The translations under genes and the position numbers were made by a program. The notes under the pieces were generated by a model. The model was not told the origin of the DNA and ran no database searches. It saw only the letters and a program-made list of their open reading frames with translations. This document shows positions 8,046-17,995 of a DNA stretch of 64,000 nucleotides, in pieces (the first letter of the stretch is position 1; every line of letters begins with the position of its first letter). The stretch covers positions 1 to 64,000 of the forward strand of contig CAYXNS010000001.1 of assembly GCA_964466315.1 (NCBI GenBank), written 5' to 3'. Source of the DNA: SMWC01 sp964466315. GTDB lineage: Bacteria; Pseudomonadota; Gammaproteobacteria; Steroidobacterales; Rariloculaceae.

Positions 8046-9860
8046 CTTAGCCAAATTCCGCGGCTGATCCACGTCCGTCCCTTTAAGAACAGCCACGTGG
8101 TAAGCGAGAATCTGCAGCGGTACCGTATAAAGGATCGGCGCCTGGATGGACTCAGCATGAGCGGGCATGCGAAGGATACGCATGCCATTGCCTTCGTCGA
8201 GTTCCGCGTTGGTGTCCGCGAAGACGAATAGCTGGCCGCCGCGTGCTTTGACTTCCTGAAGATTAGACTTGAGCTTCTCGAGCAATTCGTTATTGGGTGC
8301 CACGGTTACGACGGGCATGTCGTCATCTACCAGCGCAAGTGGCCCGTGCTTAAGCTCTCCCGCGGCATAGGCCTCCGCATGGATGTAGGAAATCTCTTTG
8401 AGCTTGAGCGCACCTTCCATCGCGACCGGATTCAGCACGCCACGACCGAGAAACAGGGCATGGTGCTTACCAGCGAATTCCTCGGCGAGAATCAAGATCT
8501 CTCCGTCCAACGTCAGAGTCTGCTCGATCAGACTCGGCAGCTCTGCAAGTTGTTTGACGAGGGACTGCTCTGCCACCGCATCCAGACCGCGGGCTTTCGC
8601 CAATGCGATCGTGAGAAGTGCCAGCGCGGCGAGTTGAGTCGTGAACGCCTTCGTCGATGCGACGCCGATCTCGGGCCCCGCATGTGTCATCAAATTAATA
8701 TCGGCTTCACGAACCAACGAACTCTCGGGAACATTACAGATCGCCAATGTCGTCAGGTAATTACGCTCCTGCGCCACTCTAAGTGCAGCGAGCGTATCCG
8801 CCGTCTCGCCGGATTGAGAGACGACGATGAGTAGCGTGTTTGCGGGGACGACCGGGTAACGATACCGGTACTCGCTCGCGATCTCGACCATGCACGGTAG
8901 ACCAGCAAGTTCCTCGAGCTGGTAGCGTGCGACCAGTCCCGCATGATAGCTCGTACCACAAGCGACGAGATGAACGCACTCGACCTGGTCGACAATGTCT
9001 TTCGTCGTCGGCCCGAGAAGATCGTCCAGCAACTGCCCACCGTCTATACGACGCTCGAGCGTGGCCGCGACGGCGCGACTCTGCTCGTGAATCTCCTTCT
9101 CCATATAGTGCCGAAAACCGCCACGGTCCCCCGCGTCGACGGAGAGTTCGCTTTCAACGACAGGACGCTCGACCGGGTTCCCCTCCGCGTCATATATTTC
9201 TACGCTACGGCGCCGCACCAGTGCGACATCGCCATCGTCGAGGAACTGAAAGCGCCTCGTGACGGGTAGAAGGGCGGCGATATCGGATGTCACGAAATTC
9301 TCTTCGATACCGAGACCGATGACGACGGGTCCGCCCGATCGGGCCAGGACCAACGCATCGGGCTCCTCGGCATCCATGACGGCGAGCGCGTAGGCGCCTT
9401 TTAACTCGGCGACAGTCGCCTGCACCGCCTTGAGCAGATCTCCAACTGTCGCCAGATGGAAATGTATCCGATGAGCGATGACTTCCGAATCGGTCTCCGA
9501 AGAGAATTCATATCCCGCAGCCGAAAGCCCCTCCCGGAGTTCGTCATGATTCTCGACGATGCCGTTATGGACAACCGCAACGTTGTTGCCCGATGTGTGC
9601 GGATGTGCGTTCGCCTCGCTCGGGACGCCGTGCGTGGCCCAACGCGTATGCGCTATTCCCTGGAAACCTTTGAGTGCGGACTCCGCAACCGCGTCTTCCA
9701 GGTGATGGAGTTTACCCTTTCGCCTTAGGCGTCTGAGTTCCCCATTGTTCTCCAGTACGATGCCAGCCGAGTCATAACCACGATACTCCAGGCGCTTGAG
9801 GCCCTCCATGAGAATCGGGGTCACATTGCGCTCGGCTACCGCACCGACAATTCCACACAT
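8028..9860 (-). CDS. glmS: glutamine--fructose-6-phosphate aminotransferase (isomerising)
   Basis: Makes glucosamine-6-phosphate from fructose-6-phosphate and glutamine, the first step to UDP-GlcNAc for wall and LPS. The 610 residues match the usual 609. The N-terminal MCGIVGAV carries the catalytic Cys of the glutamine amidohydrolase domain once Met is removed. The two SIS isomerase domains contain CGTSYHAG and SQSGETADT, and the C-terminus is AKSVTVE. It lies 75 bp downstream of glmU on the same strand. The last codons are also present 334 bp further downstream (7694-7711), suggesting that the present terminal codons and TAA came with an inserted element. Confidence 0.97.
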   Translation of the reverse strand: MCGIVGAVAERNVTPILMEGLKRLEYRGYDSAGIVLENNGELRRLRRKGKLHHLEDAVAESALKGFQGIAHTRWATHGVPSEANAHPHTSGNNVAVVHNGIVENHDELREGLSAAGYEFSSETDSEVIAHRIHFHLATVGDLLKAVQATVAELKGAYALAVMDAEEPDALVLARSGGPVVIGLGIEENFVTSDIAALLPVTRRFQFLDDGDVALVRRRSVEIYDAEGNPVERPVVESELSVDAGDRGGFRHYMEKEIHEQSRAVAATLERRIDGGQLLDDLLGPTTKDIVDQVECVHLVACGTSYHAGLVARYQLEELAGLPCMVEIASEYRYRYPVVPANTLLIVVSQSGETADTLAALRVAQERNYLTTLAICNVPESSLVREADINLMTHAGPEIGVASTKAFTTQLAALALLTIALAKARGLDAVAEQSLVKQLAELPSLIEQTLTLDGEILILAEEFAGKHHALFLGRGVLNPVAMEGALKLKEISYIHAEAYAAGELKHGPLALVDDDMPVVTVAPNNELLEKLKSNLQEVKARGGQLFVFADTNAELDEGNGMRILRMPAHAESIQAPILYTVPLQILAYHVAVLKGTDVDQPRNLAKSVTVE

Positions 9861-9875
9861 TTTTCAGGGATCCTT

Positions 9876-9893
9876 ACGCTCGATTCTGAGCGT
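9876..9893 (-). promoter_or_regulatory. small hairpin upstream of the glmS ribosome binding site
   Basis: ACGCTC (9876-9881) and GAGCGT (9888-9893) can pair around a 6-nt loop in the glmU-glmS intergenic RNA, a few bases upstream of AAGGAT before the glmS ATG. glmS translation is controlled post-transcriptionally in enterobacteria, but nothing else here shows such control. The stem is short and may be incidental. Confidence 0.25.
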
Positions 9894-9935
9894 GATTATG
9901 GGTGAGTTCCTCACAACTTGGCGCATGTCTGCTGC

Positions 9936-11303
9936 TCATTTATCGGTCTTCTTCGGCCGCTCCCAGCCTTCCACCACCGTTTGCTTAGCGCGGGCAACCG
10001 TCAGCGTCTCCGCTGGGGCGTCTTTCGTGAGCGTCGATCCGGCACCGACGGTTGCTCCTTCTCCGACTTCGACTGGCGCTACGAGCATGACGCCTGATCC
10101 GATGAACGCCCGGTTCCCGATCACAGTGCGGTGTTTTACCGCACCATCGTAATTACAGACGATGGTTCCGGCGCCGATGTTGACGCTATCGCCGACACGA
10201 GAATCGCCGACGTAGGTCAGATGATTCATTTTGCTGCCCGCAGCGACCGAACTCGCTTTGACTTCTACGAAATTACCTATCTTCACGCGCTCCGCTAACT
10301 CGGTGCCAGGACGCAGGCGGGCGAAGGGTCCGATCTCGCAATCCGGCCCGGCTACGACGCCGTGCAATACGGAGTTCGGATGAACGAGACAGCCATCGCC
10401 GAGGCGTGAGTCTGAGATCACTGTGTTCGGCCCAATATGGACGCGGTCACCGAGTTCGACTTCGCCTTCGAACAACACACCCGCGTCGATGAAGACGTCG
10501 CGGCCGACCTTGAGCGTACCGCGTACGTCGAATCGCGCCGGATCCACAAGCATTGCGCCGCTCTCCATCGCCACTTCCGCATAGCGCCGCTGGATGATTC
10601 GCTCGGCTCTTGCCAACTGGGTGCGGCTGTTGACTCCCAACATCTCGGCCGCATCCGCGACGACGAGGGCCTTCACCTCGACGCCATCGCCGACCGCCAA
10701 GCCGACGACATCGGTAAGAAGAAATTCGCCCTGAGCGTTGTCGTTGCTAAGACCGGCTAACCAGCCTTTAAGCGGTCCAGCGGGAAGACGCATGAAGCCG
10801 GTATTAACTTCCCCAATGGCGGACTCCTCGGGAGTTGTGTCTTTCTCCTCGACGACGCTGCTGACCGCTCCGTCACCAGTGCGAACGATTCTCCCATAAC
10901 CGTGGGGGTCATCGAGGAACGCCGTTAGCAGTACGACCTCGTCGCCTCTGCCGTAGTCCGCCAGGGATTTCAAGCTGCCGGAGGTTACGAGGGGCACATC
11001 GCCGTACAGCACCAGCACTTGATGATCGTCCGGAATCGACGGCAGCGCCTGTCCGAGCGCGTGACCCGTACCGAGCTGTTCGGGCTGATGGCTCCATGTC
11101 AGATCGGGGCCGGCAAACGCCTCCCGCACAGCGTCCGAGCCGTGCCCGTAGACGATGTTTATCGCGTCAGGCTGGAGTTCTCTGGCGGTATCGAGAACAT
11201 GCACCAGCATCGCACGACCGGCCAAAGGCTGCAGCACCTTCGGTAGGTCTGAGTTCATGCGCTTGCCCTGGCCGGCGGCCAGGATCACCACTGTCAAGGC
11301 CAC
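9936..11303 (-). CDS. glmU: bifunctional GlcN-1-P acetyltransferase / GlcNAc-1-P uridyltransferase
   Basis: Converts glucosamine-1-phosphate to UDP-GlcNAc, the precursor of peptidoglycan and lipid A. It has 455 residues and a GTG start at 11303. The N-terminal pyrophosphorylase half carries LAAGQGKRMNSDLPK, and the C-terminal half is a left-handed beta-helix of hexapeptide repeats (for example VHIGPNTVISDSRLG and VNIGAGTIVCNYDG). It sits between atpC (127 bp gap) and glmS in the classic order atpC-glmU-glmS. Pathway and role are confident. Confidence 0.97.
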   Translation of the reverse strand: MALTVVILAAGQGKRMNSDLPKVLQPLAGRAMLVHVLDTARELQPDAINIVYGHGSDAVREAFAGPDLTWSHQPEQLGTGHALGQALPSIPDDHQVLVLYGDVPLVTSGSLKSLADYGRGDEVVLLTAFLDDPHGYGRIVRTGDGAVSSVVEEKDTTPEESAIGEVNTGFMRLPAGPLKGWLAGLSNDNAQGEFLLTDVVGLAVGDGVEVKALVVADAAEMLGVNSRTQLARAERIIQRRYAEVAMESGAMLVDPARFDVRGTLKVGRDVFIDAGVLFEGEVELGDRVHIGPNTVISDSRLGDGCLVHPNSVLHGVVAGPDCEIGPFARLRPGTELAERVKIGNFVEVKASSVAAGSKMNHLTYVGDSRVGDSVNIGAGTIVCNYDGAVKHRTVIGNRAFIGSGVMLVAPVEVGEGATVGAGSTLTKDAPAETLTVARAKQTVVEGWERPKKTDK

Positions 11304-11430
11304 TATTTACACCACATAGACCGGCGACTGGGGCGAATGATAGCGCGGTCGCGCGAAAATGACGTGCCGACAGTCTCGCAAACCGTATTTCGAGCCCGGG
11401 GGGTAGCGGAGACGCTGGGGCGGATAAGGA

Positions 11431-11850
11431 TCAGCCGCGCTTGCCCTTGAGCTTCTGGGCCGCGCGGAAGCGAGCTTCAGCCTCAACCAATTCGGCCTGC
11501 GCCTGCTCGAGATCGATCTCGCCGTGCCGGCCTTCGAGGACCTCTCTGGCACGCTCGCGAGCGTCACGGGCTGCGTCCTCGTCGAGCTGGTCCGCCCGCA
11601 AAGCGCTGTCGGCAAGCACGGTGACGAGATGCGGCTGCACCTCGAGGACCCCGCCCGTGACATAGAAGGTCTTCTCCTCGCCGTCACCGGCCTGGACCCG
11701 GACTTCGCCGGGTTTGAGATCCGTCAACAGAGGCGCGTGCCTGGGTGCGATACCGACCTCGCCCATCTTCGCCGGGGCGAACACCATCGAGGCTTCGCCC
11801 GTGAAGATCTCTCCCTCAGCGCTGACGATGTCGACATGAATGGTGGCCAC
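11431..11850 (-). CDS. atpC: F1F0 ATP synthase epsilon subunit
   Basis: Central-stalk subunit that couples rotation and regulates ATP hydrolysis. It has 139 residues. The N-terminal beta-sandwich begins ATIHVDIVSAEGEIFTG and contains GEVGIAPRHAPLLTDLKPG. The C-terminal helical hairpin is rich in Glu, Ala and Arg. It is the last gene of the atp operon, following atpD. Confidence 0.96.
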   Translation of the reverse strand: MATIHVDIVSAEGEIFTGEASMVFAPAKMGEVGIAPRHAPLLTDLKPGEVRVQAGDGEEKTFYVTGGVLEVQPHLVTVLADSALRADQLDEDAARDARERAREVLEGRHGEIDLEQAQAELVEAEARFRAAQKLKGKRG

Positions 11851-11873
11851 GATCCCAGAATCCCCTCCGCTGG

Positions 11874-13253
11874 CTACTGCAGGCTCTTGGCCTGCTCCTC
11901 GGCTTCTTCGATCGAACCAACCATGTAGAAAGCCTGCTCCGGAAGGTGGTCATATTCGCCGTCGACGATCGCCTTGAAATCCTTGATCGTCTCCTTTAGC
12001 GGCACGTATTTTCCGGGTGTGCCGGTGAAGGTCTCCGCCACGGCGAACGGCTGCGACAGGAAGCGCTGAATTTTACGCGCGCGTTGAACGATGAGTTTGT
12101 CGTCTTCGGACAGCTCGTCCATTCCTAGAATTGCGATGATGTCCTGCAGCTCCTTGTAGCGCTGCAATACCGCCTGCACCGCACGCGCGGTATCGTAATG
12201 ATCCTGGCCGATTACGTTCGGGTCCAGCAATCGACTCGTCGAATCCAGCGGGTCTACAGCCGGGTAAATACCGAGCTCCGCGATCTGCCGCGACAACACG
12301 AGCGTGGCGTCCAAGTGCGCAAACGTGGTTGCCGGCGAGGGATCGGTCAAGTCGTCGGCCGGCACATAGACGGCCTGGAACGACGTGATCGAACCCGTCT
12401 TCGTGGATGTAATACGTTCCTGCAACAGTCCCATCTCCTCGGCAAGTGTCGGCTGATAGCCGACGGCAGAAGGCATGCGGCCCAACAGCGCCGAAACTTC
12501 CGTCCCGGCGAGCGTGTAACGGTAGATGTTGTCGATGAACATCAATACCTCGCGGCCTTCATCCCGGAAATACTCGGCCATGGTCAGCCCCGTCAACGCG
12601 ACTCGAAGGCGGTTGCCGGGAGGCTCGTTCATCTGCCCGTAGACGAGTGACACCTTATCGATGACTTTCGACTCCTTCATCTCGTAATAGAAGTCGTTGC
12701 CCTCACGGGTCCGCTCGCCTACTCCGGCGAAGACCGAGTAACCGCTGTGCTCTTTCGCAATGTTGTTGATGAGTTCCATGAGCGTGACGGTCTTCCCAAC
12801 GCCGGCGCCGCCGAACAATCCGATCTTCCCACCCTTAGCGATCGGCATGATCAGGTCGATGACTTTGACCCCCGTCTCGAGGAGTTCGGTCGAGGTCGCC
12901 TGATCCTCATACGACGGTGGATTCCGGTGTATTGGCCAACGCTCATCCTCACCGATGTCGCCCGCGTTGTCGATCGGTGTACCGAGGACATCCATGATGC
13001 GGCCGAGTGTTTTCTCGCCGACCGGTACGGCGATCGGCTGACCCGTATTTGTGACGGCCAGTCCTCTTTTCAAACCTTCACTGGAACCCATCGCGATGGA
13101 ACGAACGACGCCGTCGCCGAGCTGCTGCTGAACTTCGAGAGTCAAGTCGCGGTCATCCAGATGCAGCGCGTCGTAGACTTTAGGGATTGTCTCCCTGGGA
13201 AATTCGACGTCCACTACGGCGCCGATGACCTGAATGATAGTACCCGTGCTCAT
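11874..13253 (-). CDS. atpD: F1F0 ATP synthase beta subunit
   Basis: Catalytic subunit of F1, 459 residues as usual. The Walker A motif is GGAGVGKT (within LFGGAGVGKTVTLMEL), the catalytic Glu is in VGERTREGNDFYYEM, and Walker B is VLMFIDNIYRYTLAG. It lies between atpG and atpC in the standard order. The IYRYTLAGTE stretch, rather than the commoner IFRFTQAGSE, is the only mild deviation I noticed. Confidence 0.98.
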   Translation of the reverse strand: MSTGTIIQVIGAVVDVEFPRETIPKVYDALHLDDRDLTLEVQQQLGDGVVRSIAMGSSEGLKRGLAVTNTGQPIAVPVGEKTLGRIMDVLGTPIDNAGDIGEDERWPIHRNPPSYEDQATSTELLETGVKVIDLIMPIAKGGKIGLFGGAGVGKTVTLMELINNIAKEHSGYSVFAGVGERTREGNDFYYEMKESKVIDKVSLVYGQMNEPPGNRLRVALTGLTMAEYFRDEGREVLMFIDNIYRYTLAGTEVSALLGRMPSAVGYQPTLAEEMGLLQERITSTKTGSITSFQAVYVPADDLTDPSPATTFAHLDATLVLSRQIAELGIYPAVDPLDSTSRLLDPNVIGQDHYDTARAVQAVLQRYKELQDIIAILGMDELSEDDKLIVQRARKIQRFLSQPFAVAETFTGTPGKYVPLKETIKDFKAIVDGEYDHLPEQAFYMVGSIEEAEEQAKSLQ

Positions 13254-13282
13254 GAGTTACTTACCTTACCTTTGCATACGTA

Positions 13283-14143
13283 TTAGACAGCGGCAGCGCC
13301 ACCCACGATTTCCGAGATTTCCTGAGTGATCGCCGCCTGGCGAGCCTTGTTGTAGTCGAGCTGCAGCTGATCGATGAAATCTCCCGCGTTGTCTGTTGCG
13401 GCCTTCATGGCAACCATTTTGGATGCCATCTCGCAGGCCACATTCTCGACGGCAGCCCGGTACACCTGCGATTCGATGTAGCGGTTTAAGACATTGTCGA
13501 GCAGATCGACGGCATCGGGTTCGTAAATATAATCCCAGTGATCCTGCAGATCGTCGCTATCCACGGCCTCGACCGGAATCAACGTCCTGATCTCCGGCGT
13601 CTGGCTCATCGTGTTGACGAATACGTTGTGAACGAGAAAGAGTCGGTCGATCGTGCCTTCTTCGTAGAGATCGGTCATTGCCTTAATGGGGCCGACTAGA
13701 TCTGCGACTGCGGGCGTATCGCCCAGATGATCCTCGGCGGCGATGACGTTCGTCTTCAGCCGGCGGAAGAACACCATGCCTTTAGCGCCGATGATACAAA
13801 CGTCGACTTCGATGCCCTTTTCCTGCCATTCGCGCATGTCGTTGAGTACGGCGCGGAACAGATTGACGTTCAACGAACCACACAGTCCGCGATCGGTCGT
13901 GATGATGATGTAGCCGATGCGTTTGATTTCCCGGGATTCGAGAAAGGGATGCTGATAGTCGGGATTTGCCTCCGACAGATGGCCGATGACGGTCCGGATC
14001 CGCTCGGCGTATGGTCTCGATGCAGCCATACGATCCTGCGTCTTGCGCAACTTGGATGCAGCCACCATCTCCATGGCCTTCGTAATCTTTTGCGTATTCT
14101 TGACGCTATTGATCTTGGTGCGAAGTTCCTTGCCGACCGCCAT
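13283..14143 (-). CDS. atpG: F1F0 ATP synthase gamma subunit
   Basis: Rotor shaft of F1, 286 residues. It begins AVGKELRTKINSVKNTQKITKAMEMVAASKLRK, split here as the conserved N-terminal helix, and has the internal TDRGLCGSLN signature and the C-terminal KARQAAITQEISEIVGGA helix. It is separated from atpA by 9 bp and from atpD by 29 bp. Confidence 0.97.
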   Translation of the reverse strand: MAVGKELRTKINSVKNTQKITKAMEMVAASKLRKTQDRMAASRPYAERIRTVIGHLSEANPDYQHPFLESREIKRIGYIIITTDRGLCGSLNVNLFRAVLNDMREWQEKGIEVDVCIIGAKGMVFFRRLKTNVIAAEDHLGDTPAVADLVGPIKAMTDLYEEGTIDRLFLVHNVFVNTMSQTPEIRTLIPVEAVDSDDLQDHWDYIYEPDAVDLLDNVLNRYIESQVYRAAVENVACEMASKMVAMKAATDNAGDFIDQLQLDYNKARQAAITQEISEIVGGAAAV

Positions 14144-14152
14144 ACTGAGTTC

Positions 14153-15694
14153 CTAGTAGGCTCCCGTCGTCTTGAAGGTCTCGACGAGATCCTGCAAACC
14201 GCTCTCTATCTCATCATTCAAGTCGCCGCTCGTGCTGATCGTGTCCATGAGATTGGACGCCGAGGCTCTGGCGTGAGCGTGCAACGCAGCCTCGAACGCG
14301 ACAACCTTCTCGGCCGGCACATCGTCCAGATATCCCTCGTTGACGGCGTACAACGAAACCGCCATCTCCGCGACGGACAGCGGCGAGTATTGCGGCTGTT
14401 TCATGAGCTCGGTGACGCGTTGCCCGCGCTCGAGTTGCTTTCTAGTCGCTTCGTCCAGATCCGAGGCAAATTGTGCGAAAGCCGCAAGTTCCCGATACTG
14501 TGCGAGCGCGAGGCGCACGCCGCCGCCCAATTTCTTGATGATCTTCGTTTGTGCGGCGCCGCCGACTCGCGATACCGAGAGCCCGGCGTTGATGGCAGGC
14601 CGAATCCCTGCGTTGAACAAATCTGTCTCGAGAAAGATCTGCCCGTCCGTAATGGAGATAACGTTCGTCGGTACGAACGCCGACACATCACCTTCCTGAG
14701 TCTCGATGATCGGCAACGCGGTCAGCGAGCCGGTCTGGCCTTTCACCTCACCCTTCGTAAAATCCTCCACGTAATCCTCGCTGACCCGTGCCGCACGCTC
14801 GAGCAGCCGCGAGTGTAGATAGAATACGTCACCCGGGTACGCTTCGCGTCCAGGCGGCCGGCGCAGCAACAACGATACCTGGCGATAGGCCCAGGCCTGC
14901 TTGGTCAGGTCGTCGTAGATGATCAGCGCATCCTGACCACGATCGCGGAAATACTCGCCCATCGCGCAACCCGCATAGGGTGCGATGTACTGCAATGCAG
15001 CCGACTCGGATGCTGAGGCCGAGACAACGATCGTGTGCTCCATGGCGCCGAACTCTTCGAGCTTGCGAACGACGTTTACGACCGTGGAGTTCTTCTGCCC
15101 CACTGCCACGTAAATACACTTAATGCCCGTGCCCTTCTGATTGATGATCGTATCGATCGCTACGGCACTCTTGCCGGTTTGGCGGTCTCCGATGATCAAC
15201 TCCCGCTGGCCGCGTCCGATTGGCACCATGGCATCGATCGACTTGAGGCCGGTCTGCACGGGTTGGTCGACGGACTTCCGGTCGATGACGCCCGGCGCAA
15301 CTTTCTCGATCGGCGAACTCTCGGTCGCATCGATCGGACCCTTGCCGTCGATTGGTATACCGAGAGAATCGACTACACGCCCCAAAAGCGGCTCGCCGAC
15401 CGGGACCTCAAGGATTCTGCCAGTCGTCTTGACCGTATCGCCTTCGGAGATGTGCTTGTATTCGCCGAGCACTACCGCGCCGACCGAATCCTGTTCGAGG
15501 TTGAGCGCCAGTCCGAAACTGCCGCCAGGAAACTCGATCATCTCGCCGTATTGAACGTCGGCGAGACCGTGAATGCGGACGATGCCGTCGGTCAGCGCGA
15601 TTACCGTACCGACATTACACGCCTCCGCCTGAGCGTCGAAATTTTCGATGCGCTGTTTAATCAGCTCACTAATTTCAGAAGCTTTGAGTGCCAT
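14153..15694 (-). CDS. atpA: F1F0 ATP synthase alpha subunit
   Basis: Non-catalytic nucleotide-binding subunit of F1. The ATG at 15694 gives 513 residues, the E. coli length. A TTG one codon upstream (15697) is unlikely, because AGGGG lies at the right distance from the ATG. It begins ALKASEISELIKQRIENF, carries Walker A GDRQTGKSA, and the VGGAAQTKIIKKLGGG segment. It follows atpH with 10 bp between them. Confidence 0.98.
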   Translation of the reverse strand: MALKASEISELIKQRIENFDAQAEACNVGTVIALTDGIVRIHGLADVQYGEMIEFPGGSFGLALNLEQDSVGAVVLGEYKHISEGDTVKTTGRILEVPVGEPLLGRVVDSLGIPIDGKGPIDATESSPIEKVAPGVIDRKSVDQPVQTGLKSIDAMVPIGRGQRELIIGDRQTGKSAVAIDTIINQKGTGIKCIYVAVGQKNSTVVNVVRKLEEFGAMEHTIVVSASASESAALQYIAPYAGCAMGEYFRDRGQDALIIYDDLTKQAWAYRQVSLLLRRPPGREAYPGDVFYLHSRLLERAARVSEDYVEDFTKGEVKGQTGSLTALPIIETQEGDVSAFVPTNVISITDGQIFLETDLFNAGIRPAINAGLSVSRVGGAAQTKIIKKLGGGVRLALAQYRELAAFAQFASDLDEATRKQLERGQRVTELMKQPQYSPLSVAEMAVSLYAVNEGYLDDVPAEKVVAFEAALHAHARASASNLMDTISTSGDLNDEIESGLQDLVETFKTTGAY

Positions 15695-15704
15695 CAATAT
15701 CCCC

Positions 15705-16259
15705 TTAAGAGATCAGTGACTCAGCGAGTTGCCGCAGCCTGGTCTTCACTGAGCCGTCTATAACCATGTCCTCGGCACGAACGACCGCGCCACCGAGAAG
15801 CTCGTCGTCTATCTCGAGTTCCAATTCAACTTTTCGCCCGAATTTCTTCTCGAGGCCTACCGAGATCCGCTCGGCAACGTCCGCATCCGCATCTGTTGCC
15901 GTGACCAGCGTAACCTTCACGGTGTTCTCGGCCTCGGCTTTGAGCGTATTGAACCGGTCAACGATATCCGGTAGCGCCGTAAGCCGATCGTTCTCGACCA
16001 GCAGCCGCAGCAGATTCTGCCCGCGACTTGACCCGACGAGCTCTGCCGCGCCGGTCTCTGCTCCAACGGAGCCGATGAAATCTGCCCTCACCTGGACGTC
16101 AAGGTCCGGTCGTGACAGAAACGCGCTCGCTTCGCCATTGGTCACGATCTCTGCCAACGCGCCCAATGCGTTCGCCCATTCCGCAAGCGCTTCCTCACCC
16201 TTGGCGATGTCGAACAACGCCTGTGCATAAGGTCGTGCAATGGTACTCGTGTCGCTCAT
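15705..16259 (-). CDS. atpH: F1F0 ATP synthase delta subunit
   Basis: Peripheral-stalk subunit linking b to the top of F1, 184 residues. It begins STIARPYAQALFDIA, the conserved N-terminal helix, and ends with the typical DDELLGGAVVRAEDMVIDGS motif followed by a short helix. It lies between atpF and atpA. Confidence 0.95.
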   Translation of the reverse strand: MSDTSTIARPYAQALFDIAKGEEALAEWANALGALAEIVTNGEASAFLSRPDLDVQVRADFIGSVGAETGAAELVGSSRGQNLLRLLVENDRLTALPDIVDRFNTLKAEAENTVKVTLVTATDADADVAERISVGLEKKFGRKVELELEIDDELLGGAVVRAEDMVIDGSVKTRLRQLAESLIS

Positions 16260-16286
16260 CTCTCGTTGCCGTTCGCTTGCGGCGCG

Positions 16287-16757
16287 CTAAAGCTCGCTCG
16301 CCAGGCTATCCAGCAATTCCTTGTGTGTGCTGCTGTCTATCTCTCGGGCGAGAACTTTCTCCGCGCCAGCCACCGCGATTGCGGAGACGTCGCTGCGTAA
16401 CTCATCCCGCGCACGGTTGATCTCGACCTCGATCTCGGCCTGTGTCGCCTCCAGCTGACGGCGCTTCTCCGCCTCGCCGTCGAGTCGAGCCTCGTCGACG
16501 ATGTCGCTGGCTCGGACGCTCGCCTGATCGACTATCTCTTTGGCTTGATCGCGGGCCTCGGAAATGATCGTCTGCGCCTTGGATTCGGCCGCGAGCAGGT
16601 CACTCTGGCCTTTCTCCGCCGCCATGAGGCCATCGGCAATACGCTGCTCACGCTCGTCCATCGCGCCGCGCATCAGCGGCCAGACGAACTTCATCGTGAA
16701 CCAGACGACCAGAGCGAAGACGATCATCTGCACAAACAGTGTGACGTTAATACTCAC
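16287..16757 (-). CDS. atpF: F1F0 ATP synthase b subunit
   Basis: Membrane-anchored peripheral stalk, 156 residues as in E. coli. One N-terminal transmembrane helix (MIVFALVVWFTMKFVWPLM) is followed by a long charged amphipathic helix rich in Ala, Glu, Arg and Lys. It lies between atpE and atpH. Confidence 0.95.
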   Translation of the reverse strand: MSINVTLFVQMIVFALVVWFTMKFVWPLMRGAMDEREQRIADGLMAAEKGQSDLLAAESKAQTIISEARDQAKEIVDQASVRASDIVDEARLDGEAEKRRQLEATQAEIEVEINRARDELRSDVSAIAVAGAEKVLAREIDSSTHKELLDSLASEL

Positions 16758-16789
16758 TCTAGAATCTCCGCTGAGTTCTCTTGCGACAG

Positions 16790-17077
16790 CTAACCACCTG
16801 CGGCAGTCTGCACCGCGCCCACGAACGGATTCGCGAAGATGAAGAACAGGGCGACACCGACTCCGATCATGGTTACCGCGTCGAGCAAGCCCGCCACGAT
16901 AAACATTTTGATCTGCAGCATCGGTACCATCTCGGGTTGCCGTGCGGCACCCTCCAGAAAGCGACCGCCCAAGATGCCGAAGCCTATGGCCGTTCCGAGA
17001 GCGCCCATGCCGATCAAGAGCGCTACCGCGATAGCGGTCATGCCTTGTACGTCCGCGATCAAACTTGCAAGTTCCAT
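16790..17077 (-). CDS. atpE: F1F0 ATP synthase c subunit
   Basis: Proteolipid of the rotor ring, 95 residues, somewhat longer than the E. coli 79 through extra residues at both ends. The loop AARQPEM and the ion-binding Asp66 in LLDAVTMIGVG are present. The helix-1 face (GILGGRFLEG) lacks the Gln/Glu pattern of sodium-binding rings, so proton coupling is inferred. Confidence 0.96.
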   Translation of the reverse strand: MELASLIADVQGMTAIAVALLIGMGALGTAIGFGILGGRFLEGAARQPEMVPMLQIKMFIVAGLLDAVTMIGVGVALFFIFANPFVGAVQTAAGG

Positions 17078-17131
17078 GTTTTCTCCTCAGTCGTGGAAGA
17101 CCGATCGGGTCTTCAAAATATCGATTACGGC

Positions 17132-17977
17132 TCAGTGGGTCTCATGAGCCATACTTAAATAAACTATAGTCAACATCATGAAAATAAAGGCCTGCAGCGT
17201 GATGATGATGAGATGAAAGAGCGCCCAGATGAGGCCTAGTATCAGTTGCACAATAAGTAGCACTATGGTCCCAGGAGCGAACAGGTGTGCGAACGTCTCA
17301 CCCAGCGTGTGTGCGCCTGCCGACAGCGTGAATAACGCAATCAGGATGAAGATCATCTCGCCAGCATAGAGATTGCCGAACAGCCGCAGCGCGAGAGAGA
17401 TGGGCTTAGCCAACTCCTCGACGACCTTGAGCAGGAAATTGAACGGCAGCATCCACTTGCCGAAGGGCTGCAGAAATATCTCTTTTGCGAACCCGCCCAC
17501 ACCTTTGATCTTGATGCTGTAGAAGATCATTAGGATGAACACGGTGATCGACATCCCGAACGTGATGTTAAGGTCGGTCGTCGGCACGACCTTCATATAC
17601 TCAATACCCACCGCCGCACCGAGTGCCGGCAACAGGTCGACGGGCACCAGGTCCATGAAGTTCATAAGAAAGACCCAGCAGAAGATCGTCAGCGCGAGGG
17701 GCGCGATCAGTTTGCTTGATCCATGGTAGCTGTCTTTGACCTGAGTATCGACGAATACGACGAGCAGCTCGACGAAGTTCTGCCAGCGTCCGGGCACGCC
17801 GGACGTAACCGTTCGGGCGGCAAGATAGAAGCTCCCGCTGAATAATATGGCCAAGAATACAGCATAAAAGATACTGTCCAGATGAAAATTCCAGAACCCC
17901 TCGCCGGTATGCAGATTGGTCAGATGATGGCCGATATAGTCCGATACGGACGCGGGCCCTTCGTGGAGTTCCTCCAT
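17132..17977 (-). CDS. atpB: F1F0 ATP synthase a subunit
   Basis: Stator channel subunit, 281 residues with five or six hydrophobic segments. The essential arginine is R198 in LALRLFGNLYAGE. The N-terminal part includes FWNFHLDSIFY, common in proteobacterial AtpB. It lies between atpI (18 bp) and atpE (54 bp). Confidence 0.96.
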   Translation of the reverse strand: MEELHEGPASVSDYIGHHLTNLHTGEGFWNFHLDSIFYAVFLAILFSGSFYLAARTVTSGVPGRWQNFVELLVVFVDTQVKDSYHGSSKLIAPLALTIFCWVFLMNFMDLVPVDLLPALGAAVGIEYMKVVPTTDLNITFGMSITVFILMIFYSIKIKGVGGFAKEIFLQPFGKWMLPFNFLLKVVEELAKPISLALRLFGNLYAGEMIFILIALFTLSAGAHTLGETFAHLFAPGTIVLLIVQLILGLIWALFHLIIITLQAFIFMMLTIVYLSMAHETH

Positions 17978-17995
17978 CTCTAACCTATACTCATA